The notes below the pieces were generated by a model that did no database searches, was not told the origin of the DNA, and worked only from the letters and a program-made list of their open reading frames with translations. From positions 1 through 7,020 of the forward strand of contig JAFTCU010000001.1 in assembly GCA_017454585.1 (NCBI GenBank): 7,020 bases of DNA, given 5' to 3'. This stretch comes from Thermoguttaceae bacterium. GTDB lineage: Bacteria > Planctomycetota > Planctomycetia > Pirellulales > Thermoguttaceae. Below are positions 1-6,262 of this stretch, in pieces. The stretch's first letter is position 1. Each line of letters starts with the position of its first letter. Both the position numbers and the translations under genes were made by a program.

Positions 1-456
1 GAGTCGCAGCTGGCGTTTCTGGGCCTCCAGTTTATGCCTCCCGCCTCCGAAAAACCGACGGATCAGGCCCCCCAGATGAAAGAGGAAGCCGAATTGATCC
101 CCGCGACGCAAGCGGTCCAGGACGCGAAAACGCCTTTCCTGCTCACCTCGAGCGTGACGCGGAAGATCCCGCAGCAAATGGCGATTTTCCCGATGGCGAA
201 GGCGCCCGGGAAGACGGAGGTCACGTCCTTCCAAACCTCGCAGATCGGCGTCCACCCGCGCCTTGCGTGGACCGTCCGGGCGGTGGAGCCGAAATTTCTC
301 GTGGTCCTGCTCCCGCTTTCCAGCTCGTCGGAACCGCTTCCGACCGTGGAGCAGACGAAAACCGGCGCGCTGATCCACTGGCCGAACGGGAAGACCGACT
401 CGGTGAGTTTCCTCCCCGGCAAGAACGGCAAAGAAGTGAAATGGGAGAGGAAATGA
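1..456 (+). CDS. C-terminal part of unidentified protein; possibly heparinase II/III-like
   Basis: The reading frame is open from the first base of the window to a TGA at 454-456, giving 151 residues of a protein whose start lies outside. The internal ATG at 34 is therefore not taken as the start. The visible part has no membrane segment. Its second half alternates short hydrophobic strands with polar turns (FLVVLLPLSS, GALIHWPNG, TDSVSFLPG), as expected for a beta-sandwich. The ending, with a strand reading like 'vvLlPl', a turn 'WPNGK' and then 'D-x-V-x-F', resembles the C-terminal domain of heparinase II/III-like polysaccharide lyases, but this is a faint family impression without a catalytic motif to support it. 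Any other secreted beta-rich protein is possible. The next gene follows 42 nt later on the same strand, so the two may share a transcript. I am confident that it is coding and unsure of its function. Confidence 0.65.
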   Translation, partial: ESQLAFLGLQFMPPASEKPTDQAPQMKEEAELIPATQAVQDAKTPFLLTSSVTRKIPQQMAIFPMAKAPGKTEVTSFQTSQIGVHPRLAWTVRAVEPKFLVVLLPLSSSSEPLPTVEQTKTGALIHWPNGKTDSVSFLPGKNGKEVKWERK

Positions 457-498
457 AGATCAGAAACCAGGTTTTAACTTTTGCGTGAGATTTTTGCC

Positions 499-1578
499 AT
501 GGATCGACTTTTTTACGTCGGCGTGATGAACCGCCCGGCCGACCTTTCGCCGCTTCCTTTTTCACGGGGAATTTACGCCTGTGCCCTGGACCCGGCCACG
601 GGCGAAATGAGGCGCGTTTTCACGGAACCCGCCGCCGTTCTGGAAAGCCCGACGTTTTTGTCGGTCGATTCCCGACGGAACGTTTTGTATGCCGTTTCGT
701 CGGGAGACTCCGATGAGGACTGGCTCACGGCGCACAGGATCCGGCCGGACGGGTCGCTGGAGATCCTTTCCCAGGCGTATTCCGGCGGGAAAAACCCGTG
801 CCACACGCTCGTGACTTCCGACGGGAAATGGCTCTTTGCGACGAACTACTCCAGTGGAACCACCGTGGTCGTTTCTCTCCAGCCGGACGGGTCGTTCGGA
901 GACGTTCGGTTCCAGTCCCACCCGTACTTTGGCGACGGGACGGGCCGCCAGGAAACCTCGCACCCGCACTGCGTCACCGAACACCCGGGTGGACGTTTTC
1001 TGGCCGAGTGCGACTTGGGGAACGACCGGATCTGGCTCTGGCGCAAGGATCCAGCCGACAGGACGTGGAACCACCGTGCGGAGGAAGATTTCGCCCCGGC
1101 TCCCAAGGGCCACGGCCCGCGTCACGCCGTTTTTTCGCCGGACGGCTCGCGGCTTTTCGTTTTTAGCGAGCTTTCCTGCACGGTCGAAACGTTCACGTTC
1201 GACGAGACCACCGGCCGACTCGCGTTTTTGACGTCCCAGCCGGTCCTGACTCCCGGCACGCCGGCGGGCCAGTGCGCCGAGATCGTTTCCTCGTCCGACG
1301 GGCGGTTTTTGTATTTTTCCTCGAGAAACGCCGACGTTTTGAGCGTTTTTGCCGTGACCCCCGCCGGTCTTTCGCACGTGCAGCAGATCCCGGCAGGAGG
1401 TGAGATTCCGCGTCACATCACGTTCGACCCGACCGGCTCGTTTTTACTCGCCTCGTGCCAGAAGACGGGCCGGATCTTCAGCTTCCGCGTGAACCCCCAA
1501 ACGGGCGAACTCACCCACACCGGCCACTCGGTCGAGGTCCCGTGGTGCGCCTGCGCTGTTTTCGCGAAACATGGTTAG
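499..1578 (+). CDS. pgl: 6-phosphogluconolactonase-family beta-propeller lactonase (YbhE/Pgl type)
   Basis: This is a complete 359-residue protein of the seven-bladed propeller lactonase family, whose best-known member hydrolyses 6-phosphoglucono-delta-lactone to 6-phosphogluconate in the oxidative pentose phosphate pathway. Recognisable family motifs run in order: GIYACALDPATG (24-35), NPCHTLVTSDGKWLFATNYSSG (99-120), RQETSHPHC (150-158, the conserved HxH region), DLGNDRI (172-178), GHGPRH (204-209), SEL (223-225), the DGRFLYFSSRN blade (267-277) and PRHITFDPTGSFLLASCQKTG (304-324). The repeated 'P-G/DG-x-x-L' blade ends are typical. There is no signal peptide, so it is cytosolic. I chose ATG 499; an in-frame TTG at 481 would add six residues (MREIFA) that are not typical of the family, and neither start has a strong Shine-Dalgarno sequence. 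Length matches the family (about 330-390). Some members act on other sugar lactones or have unknown substrates, so the exact reaction is inferred. Confidence 0.88.
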   Translation: MDRLFYVGVMNRPADLSPLPFSRGIYACALDPATGEMRRVFTEPAAVLESPTFLSVDSRRNVLYAVSSGDSDEDWLTAHRIRPDGSLEILSQAYSGGKNPCHTLVTSDGKWLFATNYSSGTTVVVSLQPDGSFGDVRFQSHPYFGDGTGRQETSHPHCVTEHPGGRFLAECDLGNDRIWLWRKDPADRTWNHRAEEDFAPAPKGHGPRHAVFSPDGSRLFVFSELSCTVETFTFDETTGRLAFLTSQPVLTPGTPAGQCAEIVSSSDGRFLYFSSRNADVLSVFAVTPAGLSHVQQIPAGGEIPRHITFDPTGSFLLASCQKTGRIFSFRVNPQTGELTHTGHSVEVPWCACAVFAKHG

Positions 1579-1613
1579 TGCGCTGCTGTTGACCCCCGGG
1601 ACTCGTATCAGGA

Positions 1614-2990
1614 TCAAGCGGTTTCTTTCAGGTATTGAAGTGTTTCCTGTGTACCCTGTGTCCTCGCAATGGCCAGAATGTCGGCATATCTCGCCAAAAG
1701 CAGATAAAGAACAGGAAGGGCCGGAAGAATCAGACGCTCGTAACAGTCGATCCCGCCGAAGTACATCGTGAACATGATCCCAAAGAAGAACCCCCACATT
1801 CCGAGCCGGAGCCACGGAAACGTTTTCAGCCAGATTCCAAGCAGGATCGTGATGAGTAAGTCGAACGCTCCGAAAAAGTACAACGGTCGAAACGCGTAAA
1901 GGTCACTCTCCCACCACATTCTTTTGATGTGTGAAATGATGAATTCTTTCAGGTTCGCCCGGATCGTGCCGTGTACGAACTGCTTGACCCGCTTGTAACC
2001 GAAATGGTCTGCCAGATCTTCAAAGAGAAGATACTTGCTCGCCTTGACGTTCAGCGGTGACTTTTCAATGTATTCAAGTACCTCCGTATCCTTGCTTTTC
2101 AGGTAAAAATCCGTCTGAAAAATCATAATGAACCGGTTCGTCAGAGAAACCGGGGAAATCGTACGGAAACCGTGGTTTTTCTCGTTCAGACCCGCGTATC
2201 CATAAAGCCCCGCAAGTGAAACCAGAAGAGCCAAAAAGCCAGCAAGGGCCTCCTTTCGGTCGTGTGAACTGATACACAAGCGCAAAATCCAAAAAAAGAA
2301 CAGAAGGATCACGAGGTAAAGGAAAATCGGACGCAGCAGAACCAGAAAAAAGGTCAGTAGTCCGAGAGAAACCGCAGTCGTATGTGTCGGGCGATTCAGG
2401 TAAAAGACAATAAGCGAGAAAAAAAGGAGACTTCCCGAAATGGAAAGCGACTCGGTAAGAATCCACCACTGGTACGGAAGAAAAGCGATGGCAATCATCA
2501 GGACGGCTGTAAAATGCACGACCGGATCACGCAAAAACGTTCCGCACGCGTAATAAAAAGGGATCAACACGAGCCAAAAGAGAAGCATTTGCAGGCAAAC
2601 GACGTAAAAACAGGTGGTTTCTCCTTGCACAATGTGATCGGAAACGGGGGTCCCCTCCGGAGTATACTCCACTTCATCCAGAATGCTCTCCGAGCCGGTA
2701 ACCCAGTACACGAATTTCAGGAACATCGGGTAAACTGGCGTCCGGTTAATTTCGAACTCCCCTTTCCAGAGATCCATTTCGTATTGAGTATAACCGTTAG
2801 TATCAGCCCCAACATAATAATAAGAGGGAAAAGTCCTGGGATTGTATATTGGATGATACATGAAACTGCATACGATCGTCAGGAGTAAACACCAGAAGAC
2901 GGGCATACCAGCCAATCTGGCAATTTGGCTCAGGATTTTCCCTCTGAAACGGCACTGAATCCAGTTTTGAATTTGCGCAAGGCAGGACAT
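1614..2990 (-). CDS. Multi-pass membrane protein, probable GT-C fold (PMT/ArnT-like) glycosyltransferase
   Basis: The product is 458 residues with about 9-10 predicted membrane helices (roughly 31-45, 126-149, 157-174, 183-198, 205-235 as one or two, 247-264, 370-388, 396-412, 419-436). After helix 1 comes an extracytoplasmic loop with GADTNGY (Asp63) and then RTPVYPMFLKFVYW (83-96). An acidic residue in this first loop followed by an 'R/H-x-P-x-YP' motif is typical of lipid-linked-sugar GT-C transferases. TESL (179-182) and ERLILPALPVLYLLLA (418-433) also match PMT/ArnT-type layouts. Such enzymes move a sugar from a polyprenyl carrier to a lipid, protein or glycan outside the inner membrane; acceptor and donor here are unknown. 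Start ATG (2988-2990) has AAAGGA 8 nt upstream and its own promoter. It is oriented against both neighbours and is AT-richer: two hand-counted 60-base rows (from 1981 and 2401) give 47% and 40% GC, against 65% for the row from 1021. Confidence 0.7.
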   Translation of the reverse strand: MSCLAQIQNWIQCRFRGKILSQIARLAGMPVFWCLLLTIVCSFMYHPIYNPRTFPSYYYVGADTNGYTQYEMDLWKGEFEINRTPVYPMFLKFVYWVTGSESILDEVEYTPEGTPVSDHIVQGETTCFYVVCLQMLLFWLVLIPFYYACGTFLRDPVVHFTAVLMIAIAFLPYQWWILTESLSISGSLLFFSLIVFYLNRPTHTTAVSLGLLTFFLVLLRPIFLYLVILLFFFWILRLCISSHDRKEALAGFLALLVSLAGLYGYAGLNEKNHGFRTISPVSLTNRFIMIFQTDFYLKSKDTEVLEYIEKSPLNVKASKYLLFEDLADHFGYKRVKQFVHGTIRANLKEFIISHIKRMWWESDLYAFRPLYFFGAFDLLITILLGIWLKTFPWLRLGMWGFFFGIMFTMYFGGIDCYERLILPALPVLYLLLARYADILAIARTQGTQETLQYLKETA

Positions 2991-3019
2991 TTCCTTATTC
3001 CTTTAATACTTTTCAATTT

Positions 3020-3029
3020 GTTGATCAAC
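3020..3029. promoter_or_regulatory. 10-bp perfect palindrome at the - strand start site, candidate operator
   Basis: GTTGATCAAC is a perfect palindrome lying 6 bp downstream of the - strand -10 box and overlapping the predicted transcription start. A dimeric regulator bound here would block initiation of the membrane protein gene. It may equally be chance, since a 10-bp palindrome is short and the region is AT-rich; no second copy is seen in the window. Confidence 0.3.
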
Positions 3030-3035
3030 CTTTAA

Positions 3036-3064
3036 ATTATAGCAAGCTCATACTGATTTGTAAA
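3036..3064 (-). promoter_or_regulatory. Sigma70-like promoter for the GT-C membrane protein gene
   Basis: Read on the - strand, TTTACA (3064-3059) and TATAAT (3041-3036) are separated by exactly 17 bp. This is a five-of-six -35 box and a perfect -10 box. The expected start of transcription is near 3029, giving a leader of about 39 nt that contains the AAAGGA ribosome binding site (3004-2999). It is found by consensus match only. Confidence 0.7.
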
Positions 3065-3091
3065 TAGGAAAGTTCAGATATTTACCCCCCC

Positions 3092-3120
3092 TTGTAATAT
3101 CGGGGATGTATTTATATAAT
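3092..3120 (+). promoter_or_regulatory. Sigma70-like promoter for the GH39-like gene
   Basis: TTGTAA (3092-3097) and a perfect TATAAT (3115-3120) are separated by 17 bp. The expected start is near 3127, giving a leader of about 92 nt before the ATG at 3219. The -35 box is directly preceded by a run of seven C (3085-3091). The promoter is back to back with the - strand promoter; 27 bp lie between the two -35 boxes. Confidence 0.72.
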
Positions 3121-3164
3121 CAGAAGAGTCAGAAGTAAACCCACATCAGAGCGTCCTTAAAAAC

Positions 3165-3203
3165 TCATGAAAACGATTCATGATTTGAAAGGATCCCTTT
3201 TTT
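3165..3203 (+). promoter_or_regulatory. Leader hairpins upstream of the GH39-like gene
   Basis: Within the predicted 5' leader, TCATGAA (3165-3171) and TTCATGA (3177-3183) form a 7-bp inverted repeat around a 5-nt loop AACGA. Shortly after it, AAAGG (3188-3192) and CCTTT (3196-3200) can form a weak 5-bp stem with loop ATC, running into a T stretch that ends at 3203. The ribosome binding site follows at once. This could be an operator, a leader structure that affects translation, or a weak attenuator; nothing in the sequence decides between them. Confidence 0.35.
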
Positions 3204-3204
3204 C

Positions 3205-3209
3205 AGGAG
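3205..3209 (+). promoter_or_regulatory. Ribosome binding site of the GH39-like gene
   Basis: AGGAG lies 9 nt before ATG 3219. It fixes the start of the glycoside hydrolase and rules out the out-of-frame ATG at 3167, which has no such site. Confidence 0.85.
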
Positions 3210-3218
3210 TAATTAACC

Positions 3219-4604
3219 ATGAAACTCACCACCTTCTTCACTTCTCTCCTGCTCGGTCTGACATTCAGCGTCTGCGTTTCGGCCGGCGATTTTTCCGTCG
3301 ATTTCACGCAAAAGGGCGAGGCGGTCAAACCGGTCAACGGGACCAACTTCTGGGCCAAGCTCAACGGAAACCGCATTTGCGATATGCACCAGGCCGTGGC
3401 CGACGCGCATTTCTCGACGGTACGTCTGCACGACATCCCGCTCCAGAACCCCGGCATGCGAATCGTCGATACCCCGCAGATTTTCGGCCGGTTCGACGCC
3501 GACACGAACGACCCGAAAAACTACTACTGGGACGCGACGGATGATTACCTGCAGCGAATCATCGACGGCGGCTCGCAAATCGTGTACCGTCTGGGTGCGA
3601 GCATTGAGCACACGCAGCCGCACCGCTATTTCGCCAAGGAACCGGCTGACCACCTCCAGTTCGCGAAGATCTGCGAGGGGATCATCCGCCACTACAACGA
3701 GGGCTGGGGCGACGGCTTCCACTACAATATTGAGTACTGGGAAATCTGGAACGAGCCGAACCTGAACCCGCAAATGTGGGACAAAGATTTCACGGCCTAC
3801 TGCAAGATGTACGTGACCGTGGCCAAGTACCTGAAAGAGAAATTCCCGAACATCAAGATCGGTGGGCCGGTCCTCACCCACGCGGAGCCGGGGCTTTGCA
3901 AACAGTTCATCGACACGTGCAAGGCCGGGAACGCTCCGATCGATTTCTTCTCGTGGCACGCTTACCCGAACAATCCGAAGGCGGTGCTCGATCCTCCGTT
4001 CATGCTCCGCAAAATGCTCGACGAGGCGGGCTACACCGGGACGGAACTACACCTGAACGAGTGGCACTACTTCCCCTGCACGTGGGCCGAGATCCACGGG
4101 ACGGAAGGCGGCCCGGAGCGCAAGAGCTACTGGCGCAACAGTCCGGAAGGTCTGAGCGGTTACGACGCCTCGGGTTTCTACGGTTACGTTCTGACCCGGT
4201 GGCAGGACACGCCGTTGACGATGGGGAATTTCTACGGAACCACGTCGGGCACGTGGGGGCTGATCTCGGATGATTATCAGCTGCGCAAGCCGTACTACGT
4301 CTTCAAGATGTTCGGCGAAATGATGCAGATGAAGCCGGTCCGCGTGAAATCGACCGACCGCGAGAACGTCTCGGTCATGGGCGTCATTGGCGAGAACGGC
4401 GAGAAAGCGATTTTCGCCTCGAACTGGAAGCAGAACGTGGAAAACCTGGAGATCGAGCTCACGGGTGTGCCGGAATCCGGGACCGTGAAGGTCATCCGGA
4501 ACGACAATCAGAACGACTGGGCGGAATCCACCGTCGAGTATAAAGACTCCGTGCTGAAGATCCGGAACCAGCCCGGGTCGTGGGTCCTCTACATCGTGTT
4601 TTAG
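3219..4604 (+). CDS. Secreted clan GH-A glycoside hydrolase, GH39-like
   Basis: This 461-residue protein starts with a Sec signal peptide: Lys2, a hydrophobic stretch at about 5-20, and likely cleavage after VSA (22/23). There is no lipobox, so the mature enzyme is probably periplasmic or released. The body is a GH-A TIM barrel. YWEIWNEPN (173-181) holds the acid/base Glu179 at the end of strand 4, and LHLNEWHY (277-284) holds the likely nucleophile Glu281. Other family-like segments are STVRLHD (66-72), ADTNDPKNYYWDATDDY (94-110), YRLGASIEH (123-131), HYNEGW (158-163), FPNIKIGGP (209-217) and PIDFFSWHAYP (240-250). A short beta-sandwich, from about 372 to the end, closes the protein, as in GH39 beta-xylosidases. 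GH39 members cleave beta-xylosides, alpha-L-iduronides and related glycosides with retention of configuration; the substrate here cannot be read from sequence, and a neighbouring GH-A family is possible. It has its own promoter and is followed by a terminator, so it is probably a single-gene unit. Confidence 0.82.
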   Translation: MKLTTFFTSLLLGLTFSVCVSAGDFSVDFTQKGEAVKPVNGTNFWAKLNGNRICDMHQAVADAHFSTVRLHDIPLQNPGMRIVDTPQIFGRFDADTNDPKNYYWDATDDYLQRIIDGGSQIVYRLGASIEHTQPHRYFAKEPADHLQFAKICEGIIRHYNEGWGDGFHYNIEYWEIWNEPNLNPQMWDKDFTAYCKMYVTVAKYLKEKFPNIKIGGPVLTHAEPGLCKQFIDTCKAGNAPIDFFSWHAYPNNPKAVLDPPFMLRKMLDEAGYTGTELHLNEWHYFPCTWAEIHGTEGGPERKSYWRNSPEGLSGYDASGFYGYVLTRWQDTPLTMGNFYGTTSGTWGLISDDYQLRKPYYVFKMFGEMMQMKPVRVKSTDRENVSVMGVIGENGEKAIFASNWKQNVENLEIELTGVPESGTVKVIRNDNQNDWAESTVEYKDSVLKIRNQPGSWVLYIVF

Positions 4605-4631
4605 CGTCGTGAAATGCAAGGCGGTAATGGA

Positions 4632-4728
4632 GTGCGAAGCACGGAATGACGCGCCGGGGGGAGTTAACGGGCACTTGAACCAACTCCCCCAGTCTCGCTT
4701 CGCGAGCCAGCCCCCTCAATGAGGGGGC
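4632..4728. repeat. Cluster of palindromes (REP-like intergenic repeat)
   Basis: The gap between the GH39-like gene and the CstA-type gene is packed with inverted repeats. GTGC/GCAC lie around GAA (4632-4642). GGGGGAGTT (4657-4665) pairs with AACTCCCCC (4682-4690) around 16 nt. CTCGC/GCGAG lie around TTC (4694-4706). GCCCCCTC/GAGGGGGC lie around AAT (4710-4728). The order 'CTCCCCCAGTC, small hairpin, CAGCCCCCTC, GAGGGGGC' resembles dispersed intergenic palindromic elements of several gut bacteria, and the G-rich arm can also pair with the last C-rich arm, giving alternative folds. Only one copy is in the window, so repeat status is inferred from architecture. Confidence 0.5.
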
Positions 4729-4734
4729 CTTTTT
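4710..4734 (+). terminator. Intrinsic terminator after the GH39-like gene
   Basis: An 8-bp GC-rich stem (GCCCCCTC/GAGGGGGC, loop AAT) is followed by CTTTTT. It lies 105 nt after the TAG at 4602-4604. On the opposite strand no T run follows the stem, so it should work mainly in the + direction. It also lies just beyond the stop of the convergent CstA-type gene, which may profit from the hairpin for transcript stability. Confidence 0.75.
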
Positions 4735-4736
4735 CA

Positions 4737-6188
4737 TTAATCTTCTTCTTTCATTCTTCGGCCGCGAATCACTTCCATGACCCCAAGCCCCAGAGCAATC
4801 ACCGCGGCGAGACCGTACGAAACGTTCTGCGGGAGGTTGAACCCCTGCGGCAGTTTGAACCCGTGCGGCGCCCAGAGGATGAACGACGTCACGACGAACG
4901 TCATGAAAACCGCCGGGATCAGCGTGATCCAGTAGCACCGGCGACGGGCCGAAAGCCAGACCGTACAGCCAAGCAGCGTCGAGGCGGCAAGCACCTGGTT
5001 CCCCCACGCGAAGTAGTTCCACAGAATACCAAACGCATGCTCGTCCCGGTTCGACCAGATGAGCAGCCCCGCAATGATCACGATCAGCGGCAGGCTGAGC
5101 ATGAGGCGTGAAACGATCGACCTCTGGGAAATGTGCGTCATTTCGGCCAGGCTCAAACGCATGCTGCGCATGGCCGTGTCGCCGGTCGTAACGGCCAGAA
5201 TGATGACCGCGATGATCGTCAGCACTCCGACCTGGTTTCCAAGGAATCCCTGCGCGATTTTCACCAGCACCGAGTTCGGGTTGGTCGTGAGAAGCTCCGG
5301 CTGCAGGTGGTACATCGCCATAGCGCCGGCGGCCCAGATCATCGCAATGATCCCTTCAATGACCATCATGCCGTAAAAAGTGCTGCGCGCTTCACGCTCG
5401 GACTTCATAGTGCGGGCGACGATCGGCGACTGGGTCGCATGGAAGCCGGAGAGCACACCGCACGCCATCGTCACGAAGAAGCACGGGATGAACGGGCCCT
5501 GCTTCGGAACCGCGTCGGTCATGGCCTGCGTCATGGCGAGAAAGTCTTCCGTGCCGGTGAACCACTTGTAAACGATGGAAATTCCGAGGAGCAGCGTCCC
5601 GATCAGCAGCATTCCACCGAAGAACGGGTAGATTTTCCCGATGATTTTATCGACCGGGAAGAGCGTCGCCGCGATGTAGTACAGGAAAATGGCACTGACC
5701 ACCCACCAGAAGTACTGCGTCGCGTCCTTCGGGATCTGTACGGTCAGATGCGCCGGCACGTTAATGAAAACCGCCACGCAGAGCAGAAGAAGGACCATCA
5801 TGAAGACCGCCATGAGTTTATTCATCCCGGGCAGCAGCATCTTTTCCATCTGGGTCGTGAGACTGCTCCCGCCGTGACGCAGCGAGAACATTCCACTCGC
5901 GAAGTCATGCACGGCCCCGCCCAAAATGTTCCCGATCGGAATGACGAGAAAGACCATCGGACCAAATTTGATCCCCAGAATGGCCCCCATCACCGGCCCG
6001 ACCCCGGCAATATTCAGGAGCTGGATCAGCATGTTCTTCCATTTCGGCAGAACGACGTAATCGATCCCGTCCGCCTTGGTAAAGGCCGGCGTTTCGCGGT
6101 CATCGGGCTGAAGGATCTTCTCAACGATTCGGCCGTACGTGTAATAGCCGACGACCAGCATCACGAGTCCAATTAAAAAAAGAGTCAT
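4737..6188 (-). CDS. CstA-family (carbon starvation protein A) transporter, short form
   Basis: This is a polytopic inner-membrane protein of 483 residues. The CstA family includes peptide and pyruvate uptake systems (E. coli CstA and BtsT). Family motifs in order: DGIDYVVLPK (40-49), IAGVGPVMGAILG (60-72, the conserved 'IAG-x-GP-x-x-G' helix), GGAVHDFASGMFSLRHGG (90-107), SGFHATQSPIVART (247-260), TTGDTAMRSMR (334-344) and FAWGNQVLAA (393-402). About twelve or more hydrophobic helices fill the rest. E. coli CstA is about 700 residues; this belongs to the shorter class near 480. Start ATG 6188 gives the usual N-terminus MTLFLIGLVMLVVGYYTYG; a GTG at 6236 would add 16 residues encoded by a repeat-like A/T-rich stretch and falls in a hairpin loop, so it is rejected. 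No strong Shine-Dalgarno is seen. The substrate (pyruvate, peptide or another small acid) is unknown. The CLC gene lies 74 nt upstream on the same strand. Confidence 0.88.
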   Translation of the reverse strand: MTLFLIGLVMLVVGYYTYGRIVEKILQPDDRETPAFTKADGIDYVVLPKWKNMLIQLLNIAGVGPVMGAILGIKFGPMVFLVIPIGNILGGAVHDFASGMFSLRHGGSSLTTQMEKMLLPGMNKLMAVFMMVLLLLCVAVFINVPAHLTVQIPKDATQYFWWVVSAIFLYYIAATLFPVDKIIGKIYPFFGGMLLIGTLLLGISIVYKWFTGTEDFLAMTQAMTDAVPKQGPFIPCFFVTMACGVLSGFHATQSPIVARTMKSEREARSTFYGMMVIEGIIAMIWAAGAMAMYHLQPELLTTNPNSVLVKIAQGFLGNQVGVLTIIAVIILAVTTGDTAMRSMRLSLAEMTHISQRSIVSRLMLSLPLIVIIAGLLIWSNRDEHAFGILWNYFAWGNQVLAASTLLGCTVWLSARRRCYWITLIPAVFMTFVVTSFILWAPHGFKLPQGFNLPQNVSYGLAAVIALGLGVMEVIRGRRMKEED

Positions 6189-6198
6189 TTTCTTGATC

Positions 6199-6231
6199 TT
6201 GAATGAAAAATGATGAAATATGAATGAAGAG
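6199..6231 (-). repeat. Short TTCAT-type imperfect repeats before the CstA-type gene
   Basis: On the - strand this stretch is a string of TTCAT/TTTCAT-like units (on the + strand GAATGA, TGATGAA and TGAATGAA). It is translated only if the rejected GTG start of the CstA-type gene is used, where it would read as alternating Phe/His/Ser. Similar low-complexity stretches occur between genes in many bacteria, so I treat it as non-coding spacer. Confidence 0.4.
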
Positions 6232-6245
6232 TCCACACCGGACTC
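6204..6245 (-). terminator. Weak hairpin plus T-rich stretch after the CLC gene
   Basis: On the - strand GAGTCC (6245-6240) and GGACTC (6234-6229) form a 6-bp stem around a 5-nt loop, 17 nt past the TAA of the CLC gene. A T-rich stretch follows, including TTTTT near 6210-6206. The stem is short and the T run is broken, so termination would be partial at best; it may reduce read-through into the CstA-type gene or be chance. Confidence 0.3.
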
Positions 6246-6262
6246 AATCTTTACTCTCGTCT

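Noticed and set aside
481..498. TTG start adding six residues to the lactonase
   Set aside because: The added residues MREIFA are not typical of the family, and ATG 499 leads directly into the expected first strand; neither start has a strong ribosome site.
562..1416. Long - strand open frame opposite the lactonase
   Set aside because: It is Arg/Val/Gly-rich with no domain pattern and lies antisense to a strongly supported gene.
1579..1613. Possible bidirectional terminator between the convergent lactonase and membrane protein genes
   Set aside because: Only 35 nt, with no stem followed by a T run on either strand.
3167..3544. Reading frame starting ATG 3167 ahead of the GH39-like gene
   Set aside because: It is out of frame with the clear glycoside hydrolase, has no ribosome binding site, and continues as Arg/Gly/His-rich nonsense typical of an off-frame in GC-rich DNA.
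3213..3959. - strand open frame opposite the GH39-like gene
   Set aside because: It is antisense to a gene with signal peptide, ribosome site and catalytic motifs, and its Val/Arg/Asp-rich product shows no family features.
5133..6176. Long + strand open frame (347 codons) opposite the CstA-type gene
   Set aside because: The product would be His/Arg/Asp/Glu-rich without hydrophobic core or motif; this is the expected antisense of hydrophobic transporter codons.
6189..6236. GTG start extending the CstA-type protein by 16 residues
   Set aside because: The extension is encoded by repeat-like spacer, starts in a hairpin loop, and precedes the usual MTLFLIG N-terminus.
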